In this document: piece after piece, positions 23,847 through 31,839 of the stretch | Position numbering within the stretch: the first letter of the stretch is position 1 | Layout of the letters: each line of letters opens with the position of its first letter | Origin: an uncultured Collinsella sp. | Lineage (GTDB): Bacteria > Actinomycetota > Coriobacteriia > Coriobacteriales > Coriobacteriaceae | Direction: 5' to 3' | NCBI GenBank assembly: GCA_902494195.1 | Contig: CABUSH010000013.1 | Coordinates: 1 to 55,937 of the forward strand | DNA: 55,937 nucleotides | The notes under the pieces: generated by a model | What the model saw: only the letters and a program-made list of their open reading frames with translations | Database searches by the model: none | Told to the model about the DNA's origin: nothing | Made by a program: the position numbers and the translations under genes

Positions 23847-24677
23847 TTACTTCTTACGGCGACGAATGATGTGCTGGTTCGAGACCTTCTTCTTCTTGCG
23901 CGTACGAAGGCCCTTCGTCGGCTTACCCCAGGGGGTAACAGAGGGACGACCAGAGGTGTGGTTCTTGCCCTCGCCACCGCCGTGCGGGTGGTCGACAGGG
24001 TTCATGACGGTACCGCGGACGGTCGGGCGCACGTTCATGTGACGCTTACGGCCGGCCTTGCCGATGACGATGTTGGCGTGATCGGCGTTGCCGACCTCAC
24101 CGACGGTGGCGCGGCAGGTAACGAGGATGCGACGCATCTCGGAGGAAGGCATACGGACGATGGCGTACTTGCCCTCCTTACCCATCAGCTGGCAGGAGTT
24201 ACCGGCGGAACGGGCGATAGCGGCGCCCTTGCCCGGCTGGAACTCGACGGCGTGGATGAGCGTACCGACGGGGATGTCGGCGAGGGGCAGAGCGTTGCCC
24301 GGCTTGATGTCGGCGTCAGAACCGGACATGATGGTCTGACCGACCTCGAGGCCCTTGGGGGCCAGGATGTAGCGCTTCTCACCGTCAGCGTAGTGCAGCA
24401 GAGCGATGCGAGCGGAACGGTTCGGATCGTACTCGATCGTGGCAACCTTGGCGGGCACGCCGTCCTTGTTGCGCTTGAAGTCGATCACGCGGTAACGACG
24501 CTTCACGCCGCCGCCCTGGTGGCGGGTGGTGATGCGGCCGTTGTTGTTACGACCGGCCTTCTTGGGCAGGGGCTCGAGAAGGGACTTCTCGGGCTTGGTG
24601 CAGGTGATCTCGGAGAAATCGGAGATCGTCTGCCAACGCCTACCAGCGGAGGTCGGCTTAAGGTGCTTTACAGCCAT
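23847..24677 (-). CDS. rplB: 50S ribosomal protein L2
   Basis: 276 residues starting at MAVKHLKPTSAGRR, where GAAAGGG precedes the ATG; the frame upstream is not part of the protein. The conserved peptidyl-transferase-centre region GGGEGKN with VDHPHGG is present near residue 225. C-terminus ends in Lys/Arg-rich HIIRRRKK. Confidence 0.97.
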   Translation of the reverse strand: MAVKHLKPTSAGRRWQTISDFSEITCTKPEKSLLEPLPKKAGRNNNGRITTRHQGGGVKRRYRVIDFKRNKDGVPAKVATIEYDPNRSARIALLHYADGEKRYILAPKGLEVGQTIMSGSDADIKPGNALPLADIPVGTLIHAVEFQPGKGAAIARSAGNSCQLMGKEGKYAIVRMPSSEMRRILVTCRATVGEVGNADHANIVIGKAGRKRHMNVRPTVRGTVMNPVDHPHGGGEGKNHTSGRPSVTPWGKPTKGLRTRKKKKVSNQHIIRRRKK

Positions 24678-24856
24678 TACAATCCCTTTCAATAGGAATC
24701 CGTTAGCCATCGCAGACAGGGATTCGAGGTTCTGCCTCGGGTGCGATGACACCGGACGTATACACGGTTCCGGGCGTGTCCATTTTATACGCCCGAAACC
24801 TTGAGCTCTCGCCTCCCCTATTTGGGAGGCATGAGCTCACTCAACAGCAGCGAGTC
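24678..24856 (-). promoter_or_regulatory. Spacer between rplW and rplB with two hairpins
   Basis: An unusually long gap within the operon. Hairpin 24802-24808 plus 24811-24817 pairs with 24824-24830 plus 24833-24839 (7+7 bp, 6-nt loop), and CGGGCGT/ACGCCCG flank a TATAAA word. A processing site, attenuator or internal promoter is possible. Confidence 0.35.
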
Positions 24857-25144
24857 TTAGGCCTGGTTGCCAAAGACCTCGATGGTGTCGCCCTCGGCCA
24901 GCGTGACGATGGCCTTCTTCCAAGAACGGGTCTTGCCGGCGACATAGCGCACGCGCTTGGTCTTGGGCTTGACCGTCAAGGTGTTCACGCGAACGACCTT
25001 GACGCCGAAGATCTCCTCGACAGCGTCCTTGATCTGATACTTGTTAGCATCCTTGGCGACCTCGAACGTGTACTTGTTCTGCTCCATGCCGGAGAAGGAA
25101 CGCTCGGACACGATCGGACGGATGATGATCTCGTGGGCGGTCAT
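24857..25144 (-). CDS. rplW: 50S ribosomal protein L23
   Basis: 95 residues with IIRPIVSERSF and VFEVAKDANKYQIKDAVEEIF-type core (here FEVAKDANKYQIKDAVEE). It docks trigger factor and SRP at the tunnel exit. Start ATG directly abuts the rplD stop. Confidence 0.97.
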   Translation of the reverse strand: MTAHEIIIRPIVSERSFSGMEQNKYTFEVAKDANKYQIKDAVEEIFGVKVVRVNTLTVKPKTKRVRYVAGKTRSWKKAIVTLAEGDTIEVFGNQA

Positions 25145-25771
25145 TTATGCAAGCACCTCCCCGAAGTGAGCGGCGATGTCGGCGGGCATCAGCACAGCGT
25201 TGTTGTTGACGAGATCGTAGGTGTTGGCCTCGTCAGCGGTGATGATGAACGTCTTGGGAATATTGCGGAACGACAGGTAGGCGTTGACGTCCTCATCGCG
25301 AACGATGATGGTCAGACGCTTGCCCTCAAGGCCAAGAGCCTTGAGCATGGCAACGGCAGCCTTGGTGGAAGGCTTCTCGAAGCCGTAGTCGTCGACGAGC
25401 ACGAGCTCGCCATCGGCCAGCTTGGCGGACAGCGCGGAGCGCATAGCCAGCTTGACCTCCTTGTTGTTCATACGCTTAGCGTAGGAACGGGGCTTGGGGG
25501 CGAAGACAACGCCACCGTGACGCCACTGGGCAGCACGGATGGAACCCTGGCGGGCACGGCCGGTGCCCTTCTGACGCCAAGGCTTCTTGCCGCCACCGGA
25601 AACCTCAGAGCGGCCCTTAGCGGACTGGGTGCCCTGACGCCAAGAGGCCATCTGGCACTTGACGATGTGGTGCATAACGTGGATGTTCGGCTCGATGCCG
25701 TACACCTCAGCGGCGAGCTCGGCCTCGGCGACCTTCTTGCCCTCGCTGTTCTTTACTTCAAACTTTGCCAT
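25145..25771 (-). CDS. rplD: 50S ribosomal protein L4
   Basis: 208 residues, with the internal loop segment PWRQKGTGRARQGSIRAAQW reaching the exit tunnel. In E. coli L4 autoregulates the S10 operon through its leader; the leader upstream of rplC here could serve the same role, which is inference. Confidence 0.97.
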   Translation of the reverse strand: MAKFEVKNSEGKKVAEAELAAEVYGIEPNIHVMHHIVKCQMASWRQGTQSAKGRSEVSGGGKKPWRQKGTGRARQGSIRAAQWRHGGVVFAPKPRSYAKRMNNKEVKLAMRSALSAKLADGELVLVDDYGFEKPSTKAAVAMLKALGLEGKRLTIIVRDEDVNAYLSFRNIPKTFIITADEANTYDLVNNNAVLMPADIAAHFGEVLA

Positions 25772-25817
25772 TTAAGTGTTCTCCTTGGTATGACGCTGGG
25801 CTAAATGGGCTGGGCCC

Positions 25818-26438
25818 TTAGGCCATACGGATGGCGACGAGACCATTCTTGGCACCCGGGACAGCGCCCTTGACCAAGATGAGGTTCTGCTCGGCATCGA
25901 TGCGGACAACGGAAAGGTTCTTGACAGTAACGCGCTCGTTACCCATGTGACCGGCCATCTTGACGCCCTTGAGGACGCGCGCAGGATAGGCGCACTGACC
26001 GATAGAACCGGGGTGACGCTGGAAGTGAGAACCATGCGTCATAGGACCGCGGCGCTGACCCCAGCGCTTGATGCGACCCTGGAAGCCCTTACCCTTGGAG
26101 GTACCGATGACGTCGACCTTCTCGACATCAGCGAAATCAGCGACGGTGACGACCTCGCCGACCTTGTGCTCCTCGCCGTTCTCGACGCGGACCTCACGAA
26201 GGAAGCGGACAGGCTCGACGCCAGCCTTGGCGAAGTGACCAGCCATGGGCTTGTTCACGTTCTTGGCCTTGATGTCGCCGAAACCGATCTGGACGGCGTC
26301 ATAGCCGTCGGTTGCCTGAGTTTTAACCTGCGAGACAGCGCAGGGGCCAGCCTGGATGACCGTGACGGGAACGACGTTATCGTCCTCGTCCCAAACCTGG
26401 GTCATGCCAATCTTGCGGCCGAGAATCATGCTGATCAA
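25818..26438 (-). CDS. rplC: 50S ribosomal protein L3
   Basis: 206 residues, with ILGRKIGMTQVW at the N-terminus and the GKGFQGRIKRW segment with HGSHFQRHPGSIG. The TTG start at 26438 gives the family's usual N-terminal length; an ATG three codons on is an alternative. It is the first gene of this block: rpsJ, which normally precedes it, lies 14 kb away. Confidence 0.96.
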   Translation of the reverse strand: MISMILGRKIGMTQVWDEDDNVVPVTVIQAGPCAVSQVKTQATDGYDAVQIGFGDIKAKNVNKPMAGHFAKAGVEPVRFLREVRVENGEEHKVGEVVTVADFADVEKVDVIGTSKGKGFQGRIKRWGQRRGPMTHGSHFQRHPGSIGQCAYPARVLKGVKMAGHMGNERVTVKNLSVVRIDAEQNLILVKGAVPGAKNGLVAIRMA

Positions 26439-26640
26439 GATATGATCCCAACTCTCGCGTGGTCTTGGGACAATGCGTACACCACCGAGCGTACGCCCCT
26501 AGAGGACCACTACTTACACGACGTGCTCCCCAGTCTTGTATTGCGCCCGGACTACCTGACAACCCTATTAAGCAGGCATTTTGTCCAGCCAGAATACTCC
26601 CCTGGTTTCACACAGCTGTTTAGTATACACGGCTGCGGGC
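26439..26640 (-). promoter_or_regulatory. rplC operon leader with candidate promoter
   Basis: On the minus strand a TATACT -10 hexamer lies at 26622-26627 without a clear -35. The resulting leader would be about 175 nt and G+C-rich, large enough for an S10-type control structure. No ORF is convincing here. Confidence 0.4.
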
Positions 26641-26699
26641 GTATCCATCGAGATTCATATTTCACTCACATTGTTTACGCAGGTAAAGTGCGTGGATGG

Positions 26700-26850
26700 C
26701 TCCCGAGCACGGCGGAGGGCCGGAGAAATATATTAAGGTCCCTGCTCTACAGTCCTGCGCAAGACGGAGAGCACATTAAGTGCTCTCCTTTGCGTGCGGA
26801 ACTCGCGATGACCTTAATATATTTCTCCGGCCCTCCGCCGTGCTCGGGAG
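26700..26850. repeat. Large structured palindrome, copy A
   Basis: Arms 26700-26739 and 26811-26850 are perfect 40-bp reverse complements around a 71-bp core. The core holds GCTCTACAGTCCTG, an inner hairpin GGAGAGCAC-ATTAA-GTGCTCTCC and GTGCGGAACTCGCGA, all shared with copies B and C. It lies between the histidine phosphatase gene and the rplC leader. Confidence 0.9.
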
Positions 26851-26888
26851 ACGACACGTTGATGTCTGCTTAACTCTGCTCGCTCAGG

Positions 26889-27515
26889 CTAATGACTTTG
26901 TTGGGGGTCCACTATTTGCTGGAGGGTGAACTTGCATTGCATTGGCTCGCCCTCTACTTGTGGCTCCGCCTCATCAAAATCGAAAATCATAATGGCGCAG
27001 TTGGGGAGTTTTGTTGGGAGCTCGAAGCCGTCTGGAGCTGCAGCCTTGATGAATTGGCGGCTGGCGCTGCCGTGGCTTACTGCTAGAAGGGTTTCGATGC
27101 CCTCAGAGCCCATGAGATTGGTGAGGGTGCCTACCATGCGCTCTTGCAGCGCGCGGCTTCCTTCTCCTCCGAAGGGGACCAAGTCCTCGCCTGGATCCCA
27201 GACGTCGGTGGGTAGGGCGTCGTGGGGGCCTTCTTCGAAGGTGCCGTAGCTGCGCTCGATGATGCCTTCGCAGGGCTCGACTGCTGCATCCCGGCCGAGG
27301 AGTTCGGTTGCGACGAGACTTGCCGTGTCCATGGCTCGGCCTAAGGGCGAAGAGACCGCTTTGTCGGGGACAACGTCGTGGCTCTTGAGCCATGCGGCTG
27401 CCATTCCCGCCTGTTTACGGCCCAGGTCGGTTAACGGTGAATCACAGCGACCCTGGACCAGCTTTTTGACGTTGAACTCCGTCTGACCGTGGCGGAGTAG
27501 ATACAGTTTCTTCAT
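26889..27515 (-). CDS. Histidine phosphatase family protein
   Basis: 208 residues of the phosphoglycerate mutase-like superfamily. The phospho-accepting histidine is in LLRHGQTEFN near residue 8; the acid/base histidine is in AVSHGSASRQF near 150. Cytosolic. Family members include cofactor-dependent phosphatases of sugars, nucleotides or cobalamin intermediates; substrate unknown. Ribosome site GGGGAGAGC before the ATG. Probably co-transcribed with the CDF gene 39 bp upstream. Confidence 0.88.
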   Translation of the reverse strand: MKKLYLLRHGQTEFNVKKLVQGRCDSPLTDLGRKQAGMAAAWLKSHDVVPDKAVSSPLGRAMDTASLVATELLGRDAAVEPCEGIIERSYGTFEEGPHDALPTDVWDPGEDLVPFGGEGSRALQERMVGTLTNLMGSEGIETLLAVSHGSASRQFIKAAAPDGFELPTKLPNCAIMIFDFDEAEPQVEGEPMQCKFTLQQIVDPQQSH

Positions 27516-27554
27516 GCTCTCCCCTTCTGCATAACCTGCTTTGCCGGCACAGCC

Positions 27555-28715
27555 TTACTCGTGGGTATGTCCTACGTAGTCTTCGTCGATCGTAATTATG
27601 GCAATCGACTTGGGATATTCCGATTCGACCCGTTGTGCCAGCGCGTGCTTTAAGTCATCGGCACTCATCTGCAGATCCGAGGGACGCACGCAGTCAAAGA
27701 TCACGTTGGTGTGCGTAGGACCCGGCACACAGCGTAGGTCATGAATCGAGAGGCGACTATCGATCTCCTGTGCCATGGTGTTAATGCGCAAGCGCATGCT
27801 CGCCACCTTGGGGTCGTCGGTCACGATGGGGTCGTAATGGAGCGTGACGATCATGCCGTCTTCGTTCCGAAACGACTGCTCGATGTTGTCGAGTGTGTCG
27901 TGGCTTTCCAAGGGGCTAACCTCGGCTGCCATCTCGGCGTGAGCGCTTGCGAACTTTCTGCCTGGGCCGTAGTCGTGAACCATCAAATCGTGAACGCCCA
28001 AAACGCCGGGGTAGCTCATGATTTTGTCTCGAATGTGCTTGACCAGCTTAGGATCGGGCGCCTGGCCCAAAAGCGGGCTCATCGTATCCTGGATGAGTTC
28101 AAAGCCGCTCCAGCCAATATAGGCGCCAACGGCAAGGCCGACCCATGCATCTAGATTGATATGCGTCACCTGCGAAACAATCGCGCACGCCAACACGGCG
28201 CCCGTGGCTAGAACATCGTTCTTGGAATCCTGCGCGGTCGCATGCAGCGTCTCGGACTCAATGCGATCGCCGAGTTTTTGGTTGAGGGCCGCCATCCAAA
28301 GCTTTACGACCATCGAAAGCGCAAGGACTGCCACCAGGGCAAGCGAGAACTCGACAGGTTCGGGGTGGATGACGCGCTCAACCGAGGACTTGATAAGCTC
28401 AAGGCCGATCAGCAGCACGAGCGCCGCCACGACCAGACCCGAGAGATACTCGTAGCGGCCATGGCCGTAAGGATGCTCGGGGTCGGCCGGCTTGCCCGCC
28501 AGCTTAAAGCCAAGCACGCTCACGATGTTCGAGCTGGCATCAGACAGGTTGTTCATAGCGTCCGCCACAATCGAAACCGATCCCGACAGCACGCCAATTG
28601 CACCCTTCGCAGCGCAAAGCGCAACATTGGCGAGAATACACACTATGCCCGTCAACGTTCCCACGCGCGCACGGTCGCCCTGCGCACGACGAACAATCCA
28701 CTCGACCATCCTCAT
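27555..28715 (-). CDS. Cation diffusion facilitator (CDF) transporter
   Basis: 386 residues, an inner-membrane metal/proton antiporter. About six hydrophobic segments in residues 15-215; the metal-site motifs DAMNNLSDASSN (TM2) and HATAQDSKNDVLATG (TM5) are both present with the expected Asp/His residues. A cytoplasmic C-terminal domain follows and continues with a ~90-residue extension ending in DEDYVGHTHE. Likely Zn2+, Fe2+ or Mn2+ efflux. Start may be the first ATG or one two codons later. Confidence 0.9.
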   Translation of the reverse strand: MRMVEWIVRRAQGDRARVGTLTGIVCILANVALCAAKGAIGVLSGSVSIVADAMNNLSDASSNIVSVLGFKLAGKPADPEHPYGHGRYEYLSGLVVAALVLLIGLELIKSSVERVIHPEPVEFSLALVAVLALSMVVKLWMAALNQKLGDRIESETLHATAQDSKNDVLATGAVLACAIVSQVTHINLDAWVGLAVGAYIGWSGFELIQDTMSPLLGQAPDPKLVKHIRDKIMSYPGVLGVHDLMVHDYGPGRKFASAHAEMAAEVSPLESHDTLDNIEQSFRNEDGMIVTLHYDPIVTDDPKVASMRLRINTMAQEIDSRLSIHDLRCVPGPTHTNVIFDCVRPSDLQMSADDLKHALAQRVESEYPKSIAIITIDEDYVGHTHE

Positions 28716-28788
28716 CAGTCCCCACGGTACTACCTATATATCTATTGCTCAAACGGATTGTAGTGTAGCCACTTTGTCCTCCAGATAC

Positions 28789-28821
28789 AAAAAGGCCGCA
28801 GCCCACACGGGCCGCAGCCTT
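28789..28821 (-). terminator. Terminator after PTS EIIC
   Basis: 13-bp stem (28792-28804 and 28809-28821). Two positions form G-U pairs in minus-strand RNA but C-A mismatches in plus-strand RNA, and the U-run is on the minus side, so it acts on minus-strand transcripts. Confidence 0.75.
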
Positions 28822-28828
28822 GGAATAT

Positions 28829-28851
28829 GACAAAGGAATCGTCCTTTTGTC
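28829..28851. repeat. GACAAAGGA/TCCTTTTGTC hairpin
   Basis: Nearly perfect palindrome with a 4-nt loop just past the EIIC stop. It resembles the TGTGACAAAGGGACAGTCC element found on the other side of the same gene. Confidence 0.55.
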
Positions 28852-28859
28852 GCACAGAT

Positions 28860-30074
28860 TTATGCGCTTGCTTCAGCAGCGCTCGCCACTGTTTCGAGCG
28901 AATCAGCTGCGTCTTCTGCCGCCTGCATCTTTGTCGGCACCACGCCAAAACAGCAGCTCAGCGCCGCAGACACCGCAAATGCTGCGCCGCCGGCAGCGCA
29001 GCACCACAGCAGATTCGAGATGCCGCCCGTGGCAAAGCCAATGACCATAAGAACATTCGTCATACCGATGGTATAAGCCGTAACGTGGCCTACGGCCGCA
29101 ACAAGGCCTCCGACGGCGCCGCCAACGGCCATGCACGTCAGACACCTGCCATATTTAAAGCCGCATCCGTACAGCGCTGGCTCGCTTACGCCGCCAAGAA
29201 TACCCGAGATTGAATAGCCCAGCATGAGCGCCTTCTCGTCCTTATCCGCAACGCGGAGCGACGCGCCAAAGGGCATACCCCAAACGGCGAACGTTGCCAT
29301 CGTCGCGGCGATCAGGATGCACGAATCCGTTCCCACACTCATAAACTGCGCATAGGCGAGCGATAGGACAACGTTGCTGACACCCGCGATCTTAAGAAAC
29401 TCCCAGCCCGCGGCAAGCCCCATGAGCGTGAGCAGCGACACGATGCCACCGGAATTGCCAAGCATAAACATAAGCTGTCCCAACAGCATGCCCAGATAGC
29501 TGCCTGCCGGCGCCGTAACACACAGCGACACCGGAACCATGACAAGCATGGTTGCAAACGGTACAAAAGAAAACGCCACAGCCTGAGGGATAGTGCGCTT
29601 AAAGAAACGCTCCACCTGCCATAGCACGGGCACCGAGATGAGAACCGGAATAACAGTCGTCGTGTAATCGTTGACCGGCGCGGGAAGTAGACCATACACG
29701 AAAGTCATCGATGCCCCCGTCGTCGATGCGGCATCAACGAGCTTAAGCAGATCGGGCACAATCAATACGCCGCCCAGCATCATGCCCAGCTGTTCCGAGC
29801 AACCGAGCTGGCGGGCAGCGGCCCAACCAAGATAGATGGGCAAAAAGTAATAGCCAGCGTTATACAGCCAGCTGTAAAACAGGCGATAGATTTCGGAATC
29901 GGCAGGCCATAGACCAAGCATGCCTTCGCCCATAATGACGGCAACGGTGCGGAACAGCGCCGCGCAGACAATAAACGGCAACGCCGACATCATGCTTTTG
30001 GACAGATAGTCCACCACGGCCATGGCGTTTGATGAAACCGTCGTTGTAAACGAGGTGTTAGAAACTTGTGACAT
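28860..30074 (-). CDS. PTS EIIC component, beta-glucoside/glucose type, stand-alone
   Basis: 404 residues with about ten hydrophobic segments. The GVSEPALYG motif near residue 300 matches the substrate-phosphorylation loop (GxxEPxxYG) of the Glc/Bgl EIIC superfamily. No EIIB or EIIA domain is fused and none is encoded next to it, so it must borrow partners or act as an orphan transporter. Start MSQVSN is chosen for the AAAGG site upstream; the longer frame runs into accDA. Lies 40 bp behind accDA, with repeat elements on both sides, suggesting independent acquisition. Confidence 0.85.
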   Translation of the reverse strand: MSQVSNTSFTTTVSSNAMAVVDYLSKSMMSALPFIVCAALFRTVAVIMGEGMLGLWPADSEIYRLFYSWLYNAGYYFLPIYLGWAAARQLGCSEQLGMMLGGVLIVPDLLKLVDAASTTGASMTFVYGLLPAPVNDYTTTVIPVLISVPVLWQVERFFKRTIPQAVAFSFVPFATMLVMVPVSLCVTAPAGSYLGMLLGQLMFMLGNSGGIVSLLTLMGLAAGWEFLKIAGVSNVVLSLAYAQFMSVGTDSCILIAATMATFAVWGMPFGASLRVADKDEKALMLGYSISGILGGVSEPALYGCGFKYGRCLTCMAVGGAVGGLVAAVGHVTAYTIGMTNVLMVIGFATGGISNLLWCCAAGGAAFAVSAALSCCFGVVPTKMQAAEDAADSLETVASAAEASA

Positions 30075-30085
30075 GGAACGCCTTT

Positions 30086-30117
30086 CCCAATGTGACATGC
30101 GGACTGTCCCTTTGTCA
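30086..30117. repeat. TGTGACAAAGGGACAGTCC palindrome
   Basis: Arms ATGTGACA and TGTCACAT flank AAGGGACAGTCCGCA (minus-strand reading) between accDA and the EIIC gene. Member of the GGGAC repeat family. Confidence 0.6.
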
Positions 30118-31839
30118 CATCGTGCGGTACTGACCGATTGCGCGGTACTTTTCGTAGCGGAGGTTTGTGAGGGTCGCGTCGTCGAGCTGCCCAAGCGTAT
30201 CGAAGGCATCAAATGCCGAGGACATGACGACACCGGCGATCTCCTCATGCGACAGGCCCCTATCGTCAACAATGCCGTCGATGATGCCGAGCGCCAACAG
30301 ATCGGGGGCCGTGAGCTTAAGCGCCTCAGCGGCCTCATTCGCGCGCTCGGTATCCTTCCACAGGATCGACGCACAGGCCTCGGGGCTCACGACCGAATAG
30401 GCCGAGCTTGAGAGCATCAGGATGCGGTCGGCCACGGACAGCGCCAGCGCGCCACCAGAGCCGCCCTCGCCTGTCACCACCGAGACAATCGGCGTCTTAA
30501 GGCCGCTCATCTCCATGAGATTCTGGGCAATCGCCTCGCCCTGGCCGCGCTCCTCGGCACCGATGCCGCAAAACGCGCCCGAAGTATCAACCAGGCACAG
30601 AACCGGCCGACCAAACTTTTCGGCCTGGCGCATCAGACGACGCGCTTTGCGGTAACCCTCGGGATGCGCCATGCCAAAGTTGCGGCGCATACGCTCTTTG
30701 GTCGTGGTGCCGCGCTCGATGGCGATGACCGTTACGGGGCGTCCGTCTTTCCAGCCAATGCCAGCCACCACAGCGGCGTCGTCGCCAAAGTAACGGTCGC
30801 CGTGCAGCTCTACGAATCCGTCGAGGCCCAACGAGATCATCTCGCCTGCCGTGGCGCGGTTCGCCGAGCGAGTCTGTTTGACGATTTCGAGCGCGCTTTT
30901 TGGTGCGGCCGAGCGCTTAAACAAGTGTCCCAGCTTTTTGCCGCGACGACCCATATGCACGATCTCATGCGGAGCCCCTAGGCCGGGCGCGCGCCCTTCG
31001 TGCAGCGCCAGCAGCTCGCCTACCGTGAGCGCAATCTCGCCACGCAGAACAACGGCATCGCAAAAGCCGTGCTCCAGCAAAAACTCGGAGCGCTGAAATC
31101 CCTTGGGCAGGCGCTTGTGCATGTTCTGCTCGATCACGCGCGGGCCGGCAAATGCCGTCAGGGCATCGGGCTCGGCCAGGATAATGTCGCCCTCCATGGC
31201 AAAGCTCGCGGTTACGCCGCCGGTCGTGGGGTCGGTGAGCACCGTGATATACAGGCCGCCCGCCTCGCTGTGGCGCCTAACCGCCGCAGAAATCTTGGCC
31301 ATCTGCATAAGCGATGTCACGCCCTCTTGCATGCGCGCACCGCCCGAAACGGTAAAGCCGACAACTGGCAATCCCAGCTCGGTCGCATGCTCAAATGTGC
31401 GACAGATCTTCTCGCCCACCACGGAGCCCATCGAGCCCATCATAAAGTTGGCATCCATAAAGAAGAGCGCGGTATCGCAACCGCAGATTTTGCCCCTGCC
31501 GCACACAACGGCATCGCGCTCGCCCGAACGCTCGCTCACGCTCTTGAGTTTGTCGGCATAACCGGGAAACGAGAGGAAGTCCTCCGACGCCAGATTAGCA
31601 TCCCATTCCTCAAACGTGCCCTCGTCGACCGTCATGCGCATACGGTCGCGCCCACTCACGCGAAAGTGCTTGCCGCAACGGGGGCACACCTCGAGGTTGT
31701 CGTGCAGGCGTGCCTCATCGATCACACGGCGGCACTCCGGGCACTTGATAAACACGTGGCGCGCGGGAAACTCGGCGCATGACTCGGTCATCGGCCCCTC
31801 AAGGACGTTGACCGTCTTCGCTTTCCTATTCATCAGCAT
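30115..31839 (-). CDS. accDA: Acetyl-CoA carboxylase carboxyltransferase, fused beta-alpha
   Basis: 574 residues combining AccD (about 1-290) and AccA (about 300-574) in one chain. The AccD zinc ribbon uses Cys33, 36, 52 and 55 (CPECRR, CPRCGK). AccD catalytic-core motifs include VSGGARMQEG; the AccA half has DTSGAFCGIGAEERGQGEAIA and EGGSGGALAL. It transfers carboxybiotin CO2 to acetyl-CoA, forming malonyl-CoA. The ATG overlaps the accC stop. Separate subunits are the norm in E. coli and Bacillus; fusion is known in several anaerobes and actinobacteria. Confidence 0.95.
   Translation of the reverse strand: MLMNRKAKTVNVLEGPMTESCAEFPARHVFIKCPECRRVIDEARLHDNLEVCPRCGKHFRVSGRDRMRMTVDEGTFEEWDANLASEDFLSFPGYADKLKSVSERSGERDAVVCGRGKICGCDTALFFMDANFMMGSMGSVVGEKICRTFEHATELGLPVVGFTVSGGARMQEGVTSLMQMAKISAAVRRHSEAGGLYITVLTDPTTGGVTASFAMEGDIILAEPDALTAFAGPRVIEQNMHKRLPKGFQRSEFLLEHGFCDAVVLRGEIALTVGELLALHEGRAPGLGAPHEIVHMGRRGKKLGHLFKRSAAPKSALEIVKQTRSANRATAGEMISLGLDGFVELHGDRYFGDDAAVVAGIGWKDGRPVTVIAIERGTTTKERMRRNFGMAHPEGYRKARRLMRQAEKFGRPVLCLVDTSGAFCGIGAEERGQGEAIAQNLMEMSGLKTPIVSVVTGEGGSGGALALSVADRILMLSSSAYSVVSPEACASILWKDTERANEAAEALKLTAPDLLALGIIDGIVDDRGLSHEEIAGVVMSSAFDAFDTLGQLDDATLTNLRYEKYRAIGQYRTM

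Noticed and set aside
26700..26850. Palindrome A as an ordinary terminator
   Set aside because: The stem is 40 bp with a large structured core, has no U-run on either strand and recurs with different arms elsewhere.
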